Positions 1-9,032 of a DNA stretch of 64,000 nt are shown one piece after another; positions within the stretch are counted from its first letter, which is position 1; each line of letters begins with the position of its first letter. A program made the position numbers and the translations under genes. The stretch is from contig JAEYNP010000039.1 in assembly GCA_023412495.1 (NCBI GenBank), positions 124,001 to 188,000 on the forward strand, in the 5' to 3' direction. The stretch comes from Pseudomonadota bacterium. Its GTDB lineage: Bacteria > Desulfobacterota > Desulfobulbia > Desulfobulbales > Desulfocapsaceae. The notes beneath the pieces are model-generated. The model was not told the DNA's origin. It made no database searches and saw only the letters and a program-made list of their open reading frames with translations.

Positions 1-2594
1 CCCTCCATCCTCGGCAGGAAAACCTTGAAGGTCGTGCCCCTGTGCGGCTGACTGTGGACGCTGATCATCCCGCCGTGCCCTTTGACGATGCCTCTCACCA
101 CCGACAGGCCAAGGCCCGTCCCCACACCAGCCTCCTTGGTAGTGAAATAGGGATCGAAGATCCGTTCCAGCAGCTCCACGGGAATACCGCTGCCGGTATC
201 GCTCACCGCCAGACACACGTAGCTGCCCGGCTGCAGCTCGAGATGACGGGATGCCAGCTCCGCACCGACGACAATCTCCGAGACTTCGATGCCAAGAACC
301 CCTCCCCCCGGCCCCATCGCGTGAGCGGCATTGGTGCAGAGGTTCATAACCACCTGGTGCATTTCGGTGAGATCCATGGACACTATCAGGGGCCTCGCGG
401 AAGGCGCCGCCCGGGAGACGATCTCTATTGTGGTCGGCAGGAGCGGCCTCATGAGGCGCAAGGCCTCCTTGATGAACTCGGCGAAATCCATCGGAATCTT
501 CTGATGCTCGGTTTTGCGGCTGAAGGCGAGGATCTGCCTGACCAGATCGGTGGCCCGGGTGGCGGCATCCTTCACCCGCTGCAGGTTGTCCCTGGCCGGG
601 CCCGAGCCGGGCAGCTTCATGATGGCGATTTCGGTAAATCCCAGGATAATCGCCAGGATGTTGTTGAAATCGTGGGCGATGCCGCCGGCGAGCGTGCCGA
701 TCGCCTCCATCTTCTGGGCCTGGCGCAACTCCCGCTCCAGCCGCATTTCCACCGTAATATCCCGCGACACGCCGACGAAATTGATGATAGTGCCGGAGCC
801 GTCACGCACCGGCGAGTCGGTCGCCTCCGTGGGGTATACCGTGCCGTCCTTCTTCCGGCTGAAGATCTGGCCAGACCACACCCTGCCCGCCATCAGGGTC
901 TCGCGGATCTGCCGGTAAAAGTCCGGGGCATGGACCCCGCTCTGCAGAAGCCGGATGTGGCGGCCGAGGATCTCGTCCCGGGAATACCCGGTCATCCGTT
1001 CGAAGGCGGGGTTGATATACTGGACGATCCATCGGGTGTCCGTGATGAAGATCGCCTCCGCCGCCTGCTCGATCGCCGTGGCCAGCCGAATGCGTTCGTC
1101 GTTGATGGCCTTCTCCCGGGTGCTATCGCGAAGGTAGGCGGAGATGCCACCTCCTTCGGCAGGATAGGCCTTCACCGCCAGCCACCTGCCCGTCCCAACC
1201 CCCGGTCCCTCGTGCCAGTACTGCAGATCGCCGCCGATGCCGCGGGCCATCACCTGCCGGTAGAAGTCCTCGACTTCCGTCATGTCCGGAAAGACTTCCT
1301 GGTGGCTGCGGCCGATGAGGGCATCCCGGTTCTGACCCAGCATCCGTTCCGCCTCCCGGTTCACGTAGGTGAAGCGTAAATCTCCGTCGACGGCGATAAA
1401 GCCGTCGGTGATGCTCTCGAGGATCGTCGCCGTCTGCCGGTGGGCCCGCCCCATCTCCTCCGCCGACCGCCGCCGTTCGGCCATCCGCGCCAGCAGCAGG
1501 ACGATGACCACCAGGAGCCCCGCGACCACGATTACGGCCCCGCGAATGATCCCGCCGTGGATATCCATGAAGGTGACCGGCTCGTTGATGATCAGCGAGC
1601 CCCGCGGCAGGTCGCCCGCATCGATCCCGAAACGTTTCAGCTGCCGGTGATCGAACATGAACCGGTTGGGACTCCTGGTGATCACGGGGATGTTTTCCAG
1701 CCGTTCCCCACCGATGATGCGCAGGGCGATTTCAGCGGCCGTCCGGCCCTGGTCCCATCCGCTGGTCAGCATCCCCCCGACGATGCCCTTGCCCAGGTAA
1801 AAATCCCAGACCCCGTAGATCGGCACCTTTGCCGCATGGGAAATGAGCTCGATGCTTTCGTTGTAGTCGAAGGCCTCATCGTTGCTGTCCCGGTTGAAAG
1901 TCATGAGCAGGATGATCGAGGTGGAGGGGAGATTACCCACCGTCGCCTGCAGTTCCGCCATGGTCAGATCTTCCAGAAACTCAATCTCCGTCTTTCCGGC
2001 AAATTCCGGCAGCAGGGAGTCGAGAATCTTCCGGTTGGCCCGGCCGGTGGTGGTCCGGTCGTTGATTACGGCGATTTTCTTGGCCTGGGGGTGGAGAAGG
2101 AGGGCGGTCTTGAGGGTCGTTCCGATATCGAAGGCTTCCATAACCCCGGTGAACACCTGGCGGTTTTCGGCCGCGAGCGTCTCATCGAGATAATTGACCC
2201 CGCAGAAGACGATCGGCACATCCTGGAAAAAAGTGCCCCTGTGGCGGAAGACGAAATTGAAGGCGTCGTCGTCGGTGCAGATGACGCTGGAAAAACGGAC
2301 GGATGCGTACTTTTTGACGAGAAAAACCAGGAAGTCGCTGAATTCGCCGTTCCCGGCAAGCCTTTTGGTGTCCATATACTCGGTATGCACCTCGAGCTCA
2401 CCGCGTCGGGGCTGCAGGACCGACATGATGCCTTCGTCTTCGCTGTCGGTCCACTCCAATCCCTTGTTGTAGGAATGGAGCACGAGAATATGGCGTTTCT
2501 CCTGACATTGCGCATCCTCATGGAAAACCATGAGGCATAACAGGATACCAAGGACTATCCGTAAAATGCCTGGGCTCGAAGAAGAAAGTATCAC
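1..2594 (-). CDS. Membrane sensor histidine kinase, PAS-PAS, periplasmic substrate-binding-like sensor (3' end outside window)
   Basis: The reading frame is open from a GTG at 2594 to the window edge, so at least 864 residues are seen and the C-terminus is missing. I read an N-terminal signal sequence, then a domain of about 300 residues resembling ABC-type substrate-binding sensors (starting HILVLHSYNKGLEW, with a later FDHRQLKRFGI segment), a membrane segment near residues 345-370, two PAS domains (about 375-495 and 500-620), an H-box with GGIAHDFNNIL (His about 641), and a HATPase domain with SDTGSGIP and GTGLGL motifs ending just before the edge. A GGAG eight bases upstream supports the GTG start. 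It should autophosphorylate in response to an external ligand; a receiver domain or partner regulator could follow outside the window. The long plus-strand frames over it are antisense shadows. Confidence 0.88.
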   Translation of the reverse strand, partial: MILSSSSPGILRIVLGILLCLMVFHEDAQCQEKRHILVLHSYNKGLEWTDSEDEGIMSVLQPRRGELEVHTEYMDTKRLAGNGEFSDFLVFLVKKYASVRFSSVICTDDDAFNFVFRHRGTFFQDVPIVFCGVNYLDETLAAENRQVFTGVMEAFDIGTTLKTALLLHPQAKKIAVINDRTTTGRANRKILDSLLPEFAGKTEIEFLEDLTMAELQATVGNLPSTSIILLMTFNRDSNDEAFDYNESIELISHAAKVPIYGVWDFYLGKGIVGGMLTSGWDQGRTAAEIALRIIGGERLENIPVITRSPNRFMFDHRQLKRFGIDAGDLPRGSLIINEPVTFMDIHGGIIRGAVIVVAGLLVVIVLLLARMAERRRSAEEMGRAHRQTATILESITDGFIAVDGDLRFTYVNREAERMLGQNRDALIGRSHQEVFPDMTEVEDFYRQVMARGIGGDLQYWHEGPGVGTGRWLAVKAYPAEGGGISAYLRDSTREKAINDERIRLATAIEQAAEAIFITDTRWIVQYINPAFERMTGYSRDEILGRHIRLLQSGVHAPDFYRQIRETLMAGRVWSGQIFSRKKDGTVYPTEATDSPVRDGSGTIINFVGVSRDITVEMRLERELRQAQKMEAIGTLAGGIAHDFNNILAIILGFTEIAIMKLPGSGPARDNLQRVKDAATRATDLVRQILAFSRKTEHQKIPMDFAEFIKEALRLMRPLLPTTIEIVSRAAPSARPLIVSMDLTEMHQVVMNLCTNAAHAMGPGGGVLGIEVSEIVVGAELASRHLELQPGSYVCLAVSDTGSGIPVELLERIFDPYFTTKEAGVGTGLGLSVVRGIVKGHGGMISVHSQPHRGTTFKVFLPRME

Positions 2595-2747
2595 GGGGTA
2601 GACTCCGGCAGGTTTCCCGATTGGTATTCATAGCCACCGTATAAGGAGATTATTGCAGAAAAGGAGCGGGGAATCCAGGAAAGAATCAACGAAACGAGCC
2701 GCTACAGCCTAAAACCTAGCACAATAAATCCGCATAAAGGGCCGCCC

Positions 2748-4250
2748 ATGAAAACCATTGTCAGACTTTCCGTCATCCTCGCCATGATCTTCTTCGCCGG
2801 CCACTCCCAAGCGGTAAGCTCCCATTGCTCAGCTATCAACTCTAAGAGAGCTATTGGTGACAGCGAACCCATTTTTCTGGTTGCGCAAGACGAAATGGAA
2901 AATATCCTTTTAGGAGGAAAATTATCGTTAGGCAAACTTCCTTTCGAATTGGAGAAAGCCATGAAACAGTCAACGCGCCCCCAGGGAATCGACAGCATGC
3001 TCTCCTTTCCTCTCGTGGAAGCCCTCCTGGGTCGCCGGTCCCGGAGATTCTTCATGGGAGCGGAGATCCAGGATGGAGTCTTCGCCCACAAGTCCAGCCA
3101 AAAGCTGCTGCCCTTGACCGAGTGGGAAAAGATGCTGGTCGTCTCGGCCTGCGGCGGCAACACCTCCTGGCATAATCTCATCTACCGGGCCGAGCGCTAT
3201 ACCCCCCACATCTCGAATTACGCCGGGGCCGCCGGGGGCCGGGTCTTTCCCTCGGCCGCCGGGTTCCACACCAGCCAAACCTTCTTCACCGACGACGAAA
3301 GTCTCTATATGCTCGACATGCGCGATGCGCCGGCCTTTGCCGACCGAGCGGCCGACGGCGGCCTGAACCTGGAGGCCTTTGTCGAAAACACCCGAAAACG
3401 GGTGCGCAAGATCAAGGACGGCCGTCTGCAATTGCCGCCCGAGGTGCCCTACACCGAGCCCCACAACACCTGGGTCTTCAACAAACCGTCGACCCTGGTG
3501 GTCGTGCCGGTGGGGGATCTGGCCCAGCACGTGCTGCTGAACATCTGCTATATGCTGCAGAACGGCCTGGTGCTCTTCGACGACATCAACAGGCGGGCCA
3601 TCCCCGGCATCGACCGCTTCAGCGACATCGTCGATACCGGCAATGTCTGGCCCATCACCTTCGTCGAACAGTGGTCGCTCTCCGAACTGACCGTGGAACT
3701 CGGCACCAGCTGCTACGCGGGCGTCCTGATGCTGCAGGCCATGGGTCTGGGCGGCTGGATGTTCAACGGCGTCGACCCCTTCGCCATGCTCGGCGCCAGC
3801 GGCAGCCCGGATGTGCCGGGCCTGGGTTTCCGCTACGACCGGGACGACCGCTGGCCCTACCCGAATCCCACCGGGCTGCCGGGTTTCATGGAAGGCTTCT
3901 GCCCGCCCCATTACCCGGATATGCGGGCGGCGGTCGAGGCCCTGTGCGAGCGCAAATTCGGTCCTGGCGGCCCCTTTCATCCCGAAACCCCCGGCCCCTG
4001 GCGGGACAGCCGCCGGGTACGCTCGGCCGCCGCGCCCCACGACGAACGGTTCCGGGAATGCGTCGCCCTGCAGGCCCAGTACGTCTACGATACCTTCGGC
4101 AAATTCCCCGGCACCGTGCCTTCGATGTTCCTCATCATGTACCTGCAGGCCCATCACCTCGACCTGGAGTTTTATGACAAATTCTATAAGCCGGGCGCCT
4201 ACCTGCGGAGCCATGCCGGGCACATGGAGCAGTGGCACCGAGAAAAGTGA
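2748..4250 (+). CDS. Nitroreductase-like fold protein with uncertain N-terminus
   Basis: The 500-residue frame contains a region resembling nitroreductase-family proteins: EALLGRRSRRFF, then SACGGNTSWHN, and FHTSQTFFTDD further on. No catalytic assignment is possible; flavin binding is only inferred. Two starts compete. The ATG at 2748 gives a convincing signal peptide (MKTIVRLSVILAMIFFAGHSQA) but weak ribosome binding sequence, and the first 70 codons are AT-rich compared with the rest. The ATG at 2961 has GGAG six bases upstream and gives 429 residues beginning MKQSTRPQGID, where the high-GC coding signal begins. The second start fits a cytoplasmic flavoprotein better. It is followed by an OsmC gene 82 bases downstream, so the two may be cotranscribed and act on redox stress. 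Confidence 0.6.
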   Translation: MKTIVRLSVILAMIFFAGHSQAVSSHCSAINSKRAIGDSEPIFLVAQDEMENILLGGKLSLGKLPFELEKAMKQSTRPQGIDSMLSFPLVEALLGRRSRRFFMGAEIQDGVFAHKSSQKLLPLTEWEKMLVVSACGGNTSWHNLIYRAERYTPHISNYAGAAGGRVFPSAAGFHTSQTFFTDDESLYMLDMRDAPAFADRAADGGLNLEAFVENTRKRVRKIKDGRLQLPPEVPYTEPHNTWVFNKPSTLVVVPVGDLAQHVLLNICYMLQNGLVLFDDINRRAIPGIDRFSDIVDTGNVWPITFVEQWSLSELTVELGTSCYAGVLMLQAMGLGGWMFNGVDPFAMLGASGSPDVPGLGFRYDRDDRWPYPNPTGLPGFMEGFCPPHYPDMRAAVEALCERKFGPGGPFHPETPGPWRDSRRVRSAAAPHDERFRECVALQAQYVYDTFGKFPGTVPSMFLIMYLQAHHLDLEFYDKFYKPGAYLRSHAGHMEQWHREK

Positions 4251-4332
4251 CCCCGTGCCGACGAAGAAACCCGGTGCGACAGTATCCATCCCGTCAACCC
4301 CCGCGCCGGACAACCACGACAAGGAGGCAATC

Positions 4333-4902
4333 ATGAAAGAGCAAACCGGTTCAAGAACCGTAAACGGCATCGACGTCAGGAAACTCAAGGAAACCATCCA
4401 GGCCATCAAGGAAAACCCATCGCTTGCCGACTTCAAGTTCCGGATCGCCAACAGATGGCAGGGCGGCGGGCTGAACAAGACCACCGTCAAGGCTTCGTAC
4501 GGCGCCGGGGCGGAATATCCCGACCGCGAGGGCAAGTTCACCATGCAGGCCGATGAGCCCCCGGTCCTCCTGAGCGGCGATCAGGCCGCCAACCCGGTCG
4601 AGCATCTCCTGCACGCGCTGGCCGCCTGCGTCACCACCGCCATGGTCTACCATGCCGCGGCCAGACATATCCCCCTGGAATCAGTCGAGTCGGAGCTGGA
4701 CGGCGAACTCGACCTGCATGGTTTCTTGGGCCTGAAACCCGACGTGCGCCGGGGGTTCAAGAAGATCAATGTGAATGTCCGCCTGGTCGGCAACCTGAGC
4801 GAGGAACAGAAACAGGAGGTTATCGGCCTGGGGCCGCAGTTTTCACCGGTCTATGACATGGTGACGAATTCCGTCCCCGTCACCGTCAAGCTGGTGGAAT
4901 AA
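4333..4902 (+). CDS. OsmC family protein
   Basis: A 189-residue protein of the OsmC/Ohr superfamily, small thiol peroxidases or related proteins acting on organic hydroperoxides. AAGGAGG lies just upstream of the ATG at 4333, which I prefer over longer frames that run into the preceding gene. The motif NPVEHLLHALAACVTTAM contains the conserved first cysteine. The second conserved position, Cys in classical OsmC and Ohr, is replaced in FSPVYDMVTNSVPV, so a two-cysteine peroxidase cycle is not evident; many OsmC-like subfamilies have this SPVxD form and no known activity. It directly follows the nitroreductase-like gene on the same strand. Confidence 0.88.
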   Translation: MKEQTGSRTVNGIDVRKLKETIQAIKENPSLADFKFRIANRWQGGGLNKTTVKASYGAGAEYPDREGKFTMQADEPPVLLSGDQAANPVEHLLHALAACVTTAMVYHAAARHIPLESVESELDGELDLHGFLGLKPDVRRGFKKINVNVRLVGNLSEEQKQEVIGLGPQFSPVYDMVTNSVPVTVKLVE

Positions 4903-4924
4903 GGCGGGGGCTGCCAACCACCCT

Positions 4925-6082
4925 CTATTTCTCTTCCTCCCCCAGGACCCCCCGCGGCAATAGGCTGGTGGCCAGCATCACCATGTTGATGTCGCGGTGG
5001 GATGCCCAGGCGGCTCCCTGCTGGTTGGCCGGAACCAGCCAGAACTGGGGGATGGTGGTCGCGAGGTCCCGATACATCGACACCGTTTTCAGGGCGTCCG
5101 CCGCCGTGTCGGGATCTTCCATCCGCTGCGCAAGATCGCCGAGGTACTTCCCGATGGAAGATTCGGCGTGCAGGCCGATCGCCAGTCCCAGCTCGCGAAA
5201 TGCCAGCCGGTACTCGGCGGGTTGGCGGGTCGGTTTCTGCAGGATGTAGTGGCGCAGGCCTTGGGCGGCCGCGGACAGCATCTTCTCCAGCAATCCCCTC
5301 TGCACCTCGACCCCGGCGGCCATGAGCCGGGCCAGCCGCAGGCTGTCGGCCATGAGCCCTCCGATGCCCAGCGGGTCGTCGGTGGTCCAGTCCCGGCCTC
5401 GGCAGAACACCTCCAGTTCCGCAGTTTCCCTGCGCAGCTCCTCCCCTGCCGGGGACCGCAGTTCCAGATAGGTGATGTACCCGTCCAGGGGATCATGATG
5501 CCCCATGCTGGTAATCAGGGGATAGGAGAGGTCGATGGACATCTTCCAGTACATGAGCTTGGGCGCCCCGGGAGCGGGCCGATAGACGAAGCCGGCATGG
5601 GCGGCGCCGGCCAGCTCGCGGGCCCAGCTGTCGTAGATCTCCTTGCCGGTCTTTTTCGACACCAGGTGAAGGGCCTGCATCCACTTGGTCAGGTAGTGGA
5701 AATACTGCCCGTCGCGGTCCCATTCCAGTTGCCGGTCCAATCCTTCCCCGAGCCGCCGCTCGGTGAGGATCTTGCCGATGCGCAGTCCTCCGGCGGTGGG
5801 GTGGGCGGCGCCTTCCTCCTCTGCCAGACCGCTGATCCATCCCGACCGCGCATCGTCGTCGCGGTGGCGGCCGAGCACCGAATGGACCTGATCCACCAGG
5901 CGCAGGGCTAGGTCTTTATAGATACCGCAACCGGTCAAGGTATGGAGTTCGAGAAAATTGGCCACGGCAAAGGCGTCGGTCCACAGGTACCTCCGCGGCT
6001 TACCGGTCCCGGTAACACCGGTGTTTTCCGCAAACCGTATCATGATCTCGGCGGCAATGGCCGGATTGCGAGAATGTTCCAT
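4925..6082 (-). CDS. Conserved hypothetical, six-hairpin-glycosidase-like protein
   Basis: The 385-residue protein has no signal peptide or membrane segment and is rich in Trp, Tyr and helical spacing typical of alpha/alpha toroid proteins, with a conserved-looking start RRYLWTDAFAVANFLELH and a later SGWISGL. I believe it belongs to a family of uncharacterised bacterial proteins annotated as six-hairpin glycosidase-like, but no catalytic residues can be named. The ATG at 6082 has GGGAG seven bases upstream. It is convergent with the OsmC gene (22 bases apart) and divergent from the PRC-barrel gene at 6279. Confidence 0.7.
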   Translation of the reverse strand: MEHSRNPAIAAEIMIRFAENTGVTGTGKPRRYLWTDAFAVANFLELHTLTGCGIYKDLALRLVDQVHSVLGRHRDDDARSGWISGLAEEEGAAHPTAGGLRIGKILTERRLGEGLDRQLEWDRDGQYFHYLTKWMQALHLVSKKTGKEIYDSWARELAGAAHAGFVYRPAPGAPKLMYWKMSIDLSYPLITSMGHHDPLDGYITYLELRSPAGEELRRETAELEVFCRGRDWTTDDPLGIGGLMADSLRLARLMAAGVEVQRGLLEKMLSAAAQGLRHYILQKPTRQPAEYRLAFRELGLAIGLHAESSIGKYLGDLAQRMEDPDTAADALKTVSMYRDLATTIPQFWLVPANQQGAAWASHRDINMVMLATSLLPRGVLGEEEK

Positions 6083-6278
6083 ATCAGTCTCCCTGTGGTG
6101 GGATCTCCTCGGGGAGCCCCCTGATCCCTTCCGTCTCTCCTATTGCAATTGTCGCTCCTGCGGCAAAAGTTTCCCAGGCTGAAAAGTGATCCTGGCATGA
6201 AAATTGATAACTACATGGTAGATCAGGAGAGAACAAACCGCACCTCCTAAAAAAGCTGAAAGCCTCAAAGGATTTATT

Positions 6279-7091
6279 ATGACCATATTACGAAGATTTC
6301 ACGATATCCAGGGATGGGAACTGGGCGCCCGGGACGGCAATATCGGCAGATGCCATGATCTGCTGTTCGAGGATACCGACTGGGCGGCTCGCTACCTCGT
6401 CGCCGACACTCGAAAATGGCTGCCGGGCAGGAAGGTGCTCATCCCCCCGCGTGCCGTCGAGAGCCTCGAGGAATCCTCCGGTCCCGTGCTTCTCTCCGCC
6501 GGCACCATGGTTCTCTCGCTGACCAAGGAGCAGATCAAGAATGCCCCGCCCCTCGACAGCGACGCCCCGGTCTCCCGGCGCTATGAGACCGCTTTCAACC
6601 GGTATTACGACTGGCCCAATTACTGGGCCGCTCCGTCGATCCGAGACCCGCAGCTCTACCCGACGCTCCTGCATCGCCCGGAGGAACTGACGCGGCGCAG
6701 CGACGTCCAGTATCGGTTTTCGGACAGGAGGCCGGAAGAGGAGACCCATCTGCGTTCGGCCCGTGAAGTTGCCTCCTATCGCTGCCTGGCCGGCGGCCAA
6801 AATATCGGTGATGTTGACGATTTCCTGGTCGAGGAGGAGTCCTGGATCATCAGATACCTGATCGTCGATGCGAGAAAATACCTGCCGGAGGGCAGATGGC
6901 TGCTCATCTCCACCGATTGGGTTGCAATGATCGACTGGGCGGACAGCAGCATCGCCGTCACACTCACCACCGATCAGCTGGCAAAGGGCCCCAGGTTCGA
7001 CCCGGACATGGAACTCGACCGGCACTATGAGCGGGCCATCCATGAATTCTACGGCCTGCCCTACTACTGGCGGAATGGAGAAAAGCGATAG
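6279..7091 (+). CDS. Tandem PRC-barrel domain protein
   Basis: A 270-residue protein made of two similar halves of about 130 residues. The first starts RRFHDIQGWELGARDGNIG and contains ARYLVADTRKWLPGRKVLIP; the second starts SAREVASYRCLAGGQNIG and contains IRYLIVDARKYLPEGRWLLI. Each half ends with a Tyr/Trp-rich tail (FNRYYDWPNYW and IHEFYGLPYYW). This is the PRC-barrel fold with an internal duplication. AAAGGA lies nine bases before the ATG. PRC-barrel proteins act as binding modules in photosynthetic reaction centres and RNA metabolism; the stand-alone duplicated type is often linked with stress but has no proven role. Confidence 0.8.
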   Translation: MTILRRFHDIQGWELGARDGNIGRCHDLLFEDTDWAARYLVADTRKWLPGRKVLIPPRAVESLEESSGPVLLSAGTMVLSLTKEQIKNAPPLDSDAPVSRRYETAFNRYYDWPNYWAAPSIRDPQLYPTLLHRPEELTRRSDVQYRFSDRRPEEETHLRSAREVASYRCLAGGQNIGDVDDFLVEEESWIIRYLIVDARKYLPEGRWLLISTDWVAMIDWADSSIAVTLTTDQLAKGPRFDPDMELDRHYERAIHEFYGLPYYWRNGEKR

Positions 7092-7131
7092 AGTGATTTC
7101 CAGGCTCGCCCCCTGCCGATGAAGAGGCGCA

Positions 7132-7200
7132 CTACCCCTCGACCAAGACCTGAAGACCTGTTCGTCCGAGACGGCGATATATAAGCTTCAGGCGCGCTCG
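7132..7200 (-). pseudogene. Decayed copy of the 3' end of ligA (BRCT tail)
   Basis: About 46 bases from 7135 match the last codons of ligA at 9036-9082 with a few substitutions and small indels. On the minus strand IAV-DEQ-F and a terminal LVEG-stop can be recognised, as in the real gene's IAVLDEQAFKALVEG, but they fall in different frames. It lies in the same orientation as ligA, on the far side of the haloperoxidase gene, so it is a relic of a duplication or of an insertion that copied the end of ligA. Confidence 0.65.
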
Positions 7201-7301
7201 GGCAGCAGGCGCGCAAACTCTCCGACGGTACGCCCTGCTCTCTTCAGGGTATCTCCTCGCGATTATCCTCTAACTTGACAGTGAGAAGAAAATCTCCGCC
7301 G

Positions 7302-8646
7302 TCACCGTTGATCGCCAGGCGATCCTTTCGGTTTGAAGGCGTGCTTCATCACGTAATCGGCAATTTGGTTGGCTTGGTCTTATCGAATTTCCAGTGAATG
7401 CCGAGATAAATACGGCTCTGGCCGTTTTCTTCTTCGGCTTCGGAGAGTGACGAGAAAGTACGGGGAATGAGAGGGCGGACCGCTCCGGTGTTGTCGGTGG
7501 TGACGCCGTTGTATTCGTCGGAGACGAAAGTAAAGGAGATGTCGTCGGTTTGATAGAACTTGCGCAGTGTCTGGAACAGGACGCCTCCGAATGTGGCGTG
7601 TCCGGAGGCATAAGCCGGGAAGGGAGGAGTGAAGTTCGGCCCGATGAGGTTGCTGGCCGGCGCGCCCAGCGGGGTGAAGGTCGGATCGCCGGTCGTGGCC
7701 GCATTGCCGTCGCCCAGACCGGTAGGCCCTGTTCTAGGATCCGCCTGGCGTATGCCGGTAATCGGACGCCAGAATTGATAGTCGTATTTATATTTCCAGC
7801 AGGCGATAGCGGCATCGGCCATCCCGACATTGAGCAGCGCCAGAAGCCGAGCCGCTTCCACCACATCGGATCCCTTCTGCTCGGCGATCTGCACGGCGAT
7901 CTGGTTGTACAGCCGGGGCGGCGTTCCAAGGCCCGGCGTTCCGTCGTAGGCCCAGTATATGCCGGCGATCGTCTGCTCTGCGGTCCTTTCCGTCGGGGTG
8001 ATTATTCCGTCGCCGCCCAGCCGTTTGACCTCATTGAAGGCTACCGCATACTCATAGCTTGCAAGAGAGGGGGGGCGCTGAACCCGGTACTGGTCGGCCG
8101 CACGCAAGACAAACGGCACCACCTTGCCCCAGTAGGCGCCGAGCGCAAGTGGAATCATGCTGATCGGGTCCTGCCGCCACTTGCCCGGCCTGTAGCTGGT
8201 GAAGAAATTCACGCCGATGACCGGGTCTTCGATCTGCGAACCGTCGTGGGCCCTGAGCCTGAGAATCGCGCATGCCGCCCGTCGCCCCAGAACGATGCCG
8301 TTGTTTTTTTCACGGCCGTCGGGGATTTGCTCCAAGTCTTCTTCCAGCAGTGCGTCATTGCGCCTGTGACGGAGAGCGAGACCAGCGTGTCATGCGCCGC
8401 CTGAGCGATGGCGGCGCTCATGGAGGTGGGAGCGTGTATCCGGCCGATGCGAGTATACCCCCGATAGCCTCCGGCAATGGCGTTCACCGCGTCGAATATC
8501 GCTATGTGGACGATAGCAAATGCCCGTGCCGTCCGGCATGGACCGATCTGCTCACCGAAAACCCTCACCTCGTCGGGCTCCACCGGCGTGTGGTCGATTG
8601 CGTTGGCATCGAGCGCAATCTCATTCCAGTAAAAGAGCCGGGACAA
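7302..8646 (-). pseudogene. Vanadium-dependent haloperoxidase family gene with two frameshifts
   Basis: The coding region is spread over three frames. From 8646 the first frame gives FYWNEIALDANAIDHT up to HDTLVSL, then shifts near 8370-8385 into a frame encoding DLEQIPDGREKNNGIVLGRR and most of the PAP2/chloroperoxidase domain (FPAYASGHATFGG, IYLGIHWKFDKT). A second shift near 7375 is inferred because the expected tail, ANQIADYVM, continues in another frame to a TGA at 7302. Intact relatives use vanadate to oxidise halides or act as acid phosphatases. Either the gene is broken or the assembly has two indels. Flanks are AT-rich and it sits between a ligA relic and ligA, which fits acquisition. 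Confidence 0.82.
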
Positions 8647-9032
8647 CGCGTTTTTAACGGTAAACCAGACAAATTAAAAGATACAGACTTCTCATTTTCG
8701 ATATTCAATTATAATTTGATATTATTAATATTTTGATATTGATCAGAGACTTCTGATTACAAGCTTTAGTTCGTTTTGTCATTCTGCTAGAAAATACTAT
8801 CAAATGACAGGCAATAGTCTGCAAAACCCGCATCGTTGCTTACTGTGCTCGGTTATTTATCTGATTATTCATCATCGGATTATTTATTAATACTCGTTAG
8901 AAATCTCTCATTCCATTGAACAACAGAAATACAGATATATGTCTGTCAGAGGTATTCCAGGATATTTTTCGAACACTCATTACCTAAACAACTAACCGCT
9001 GGCGCCCCAGGTTTGGATCTGAATATCCCGAA
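8647..9032. other. AT-rich intergenic stretch
   Basis: This 386-base stretch between the haloperoxidase gene and ligA is much poorer in GC than its neighbours, with runs such as the region 8690-8740. I find no convincing gene, repeat or structured RNA in it. It probably contains the haloperoxidase promoter on the minus strand and belongs to the same acquired island. Confidence 0.6.

Noticed and set aside
6195..6212. Sigma-54-like promoter before the PRC-barrel gene
   Set aside because: TGGCATGAAAATTGAT has GG at the right spacing but GA instead of GC at the -12 element.
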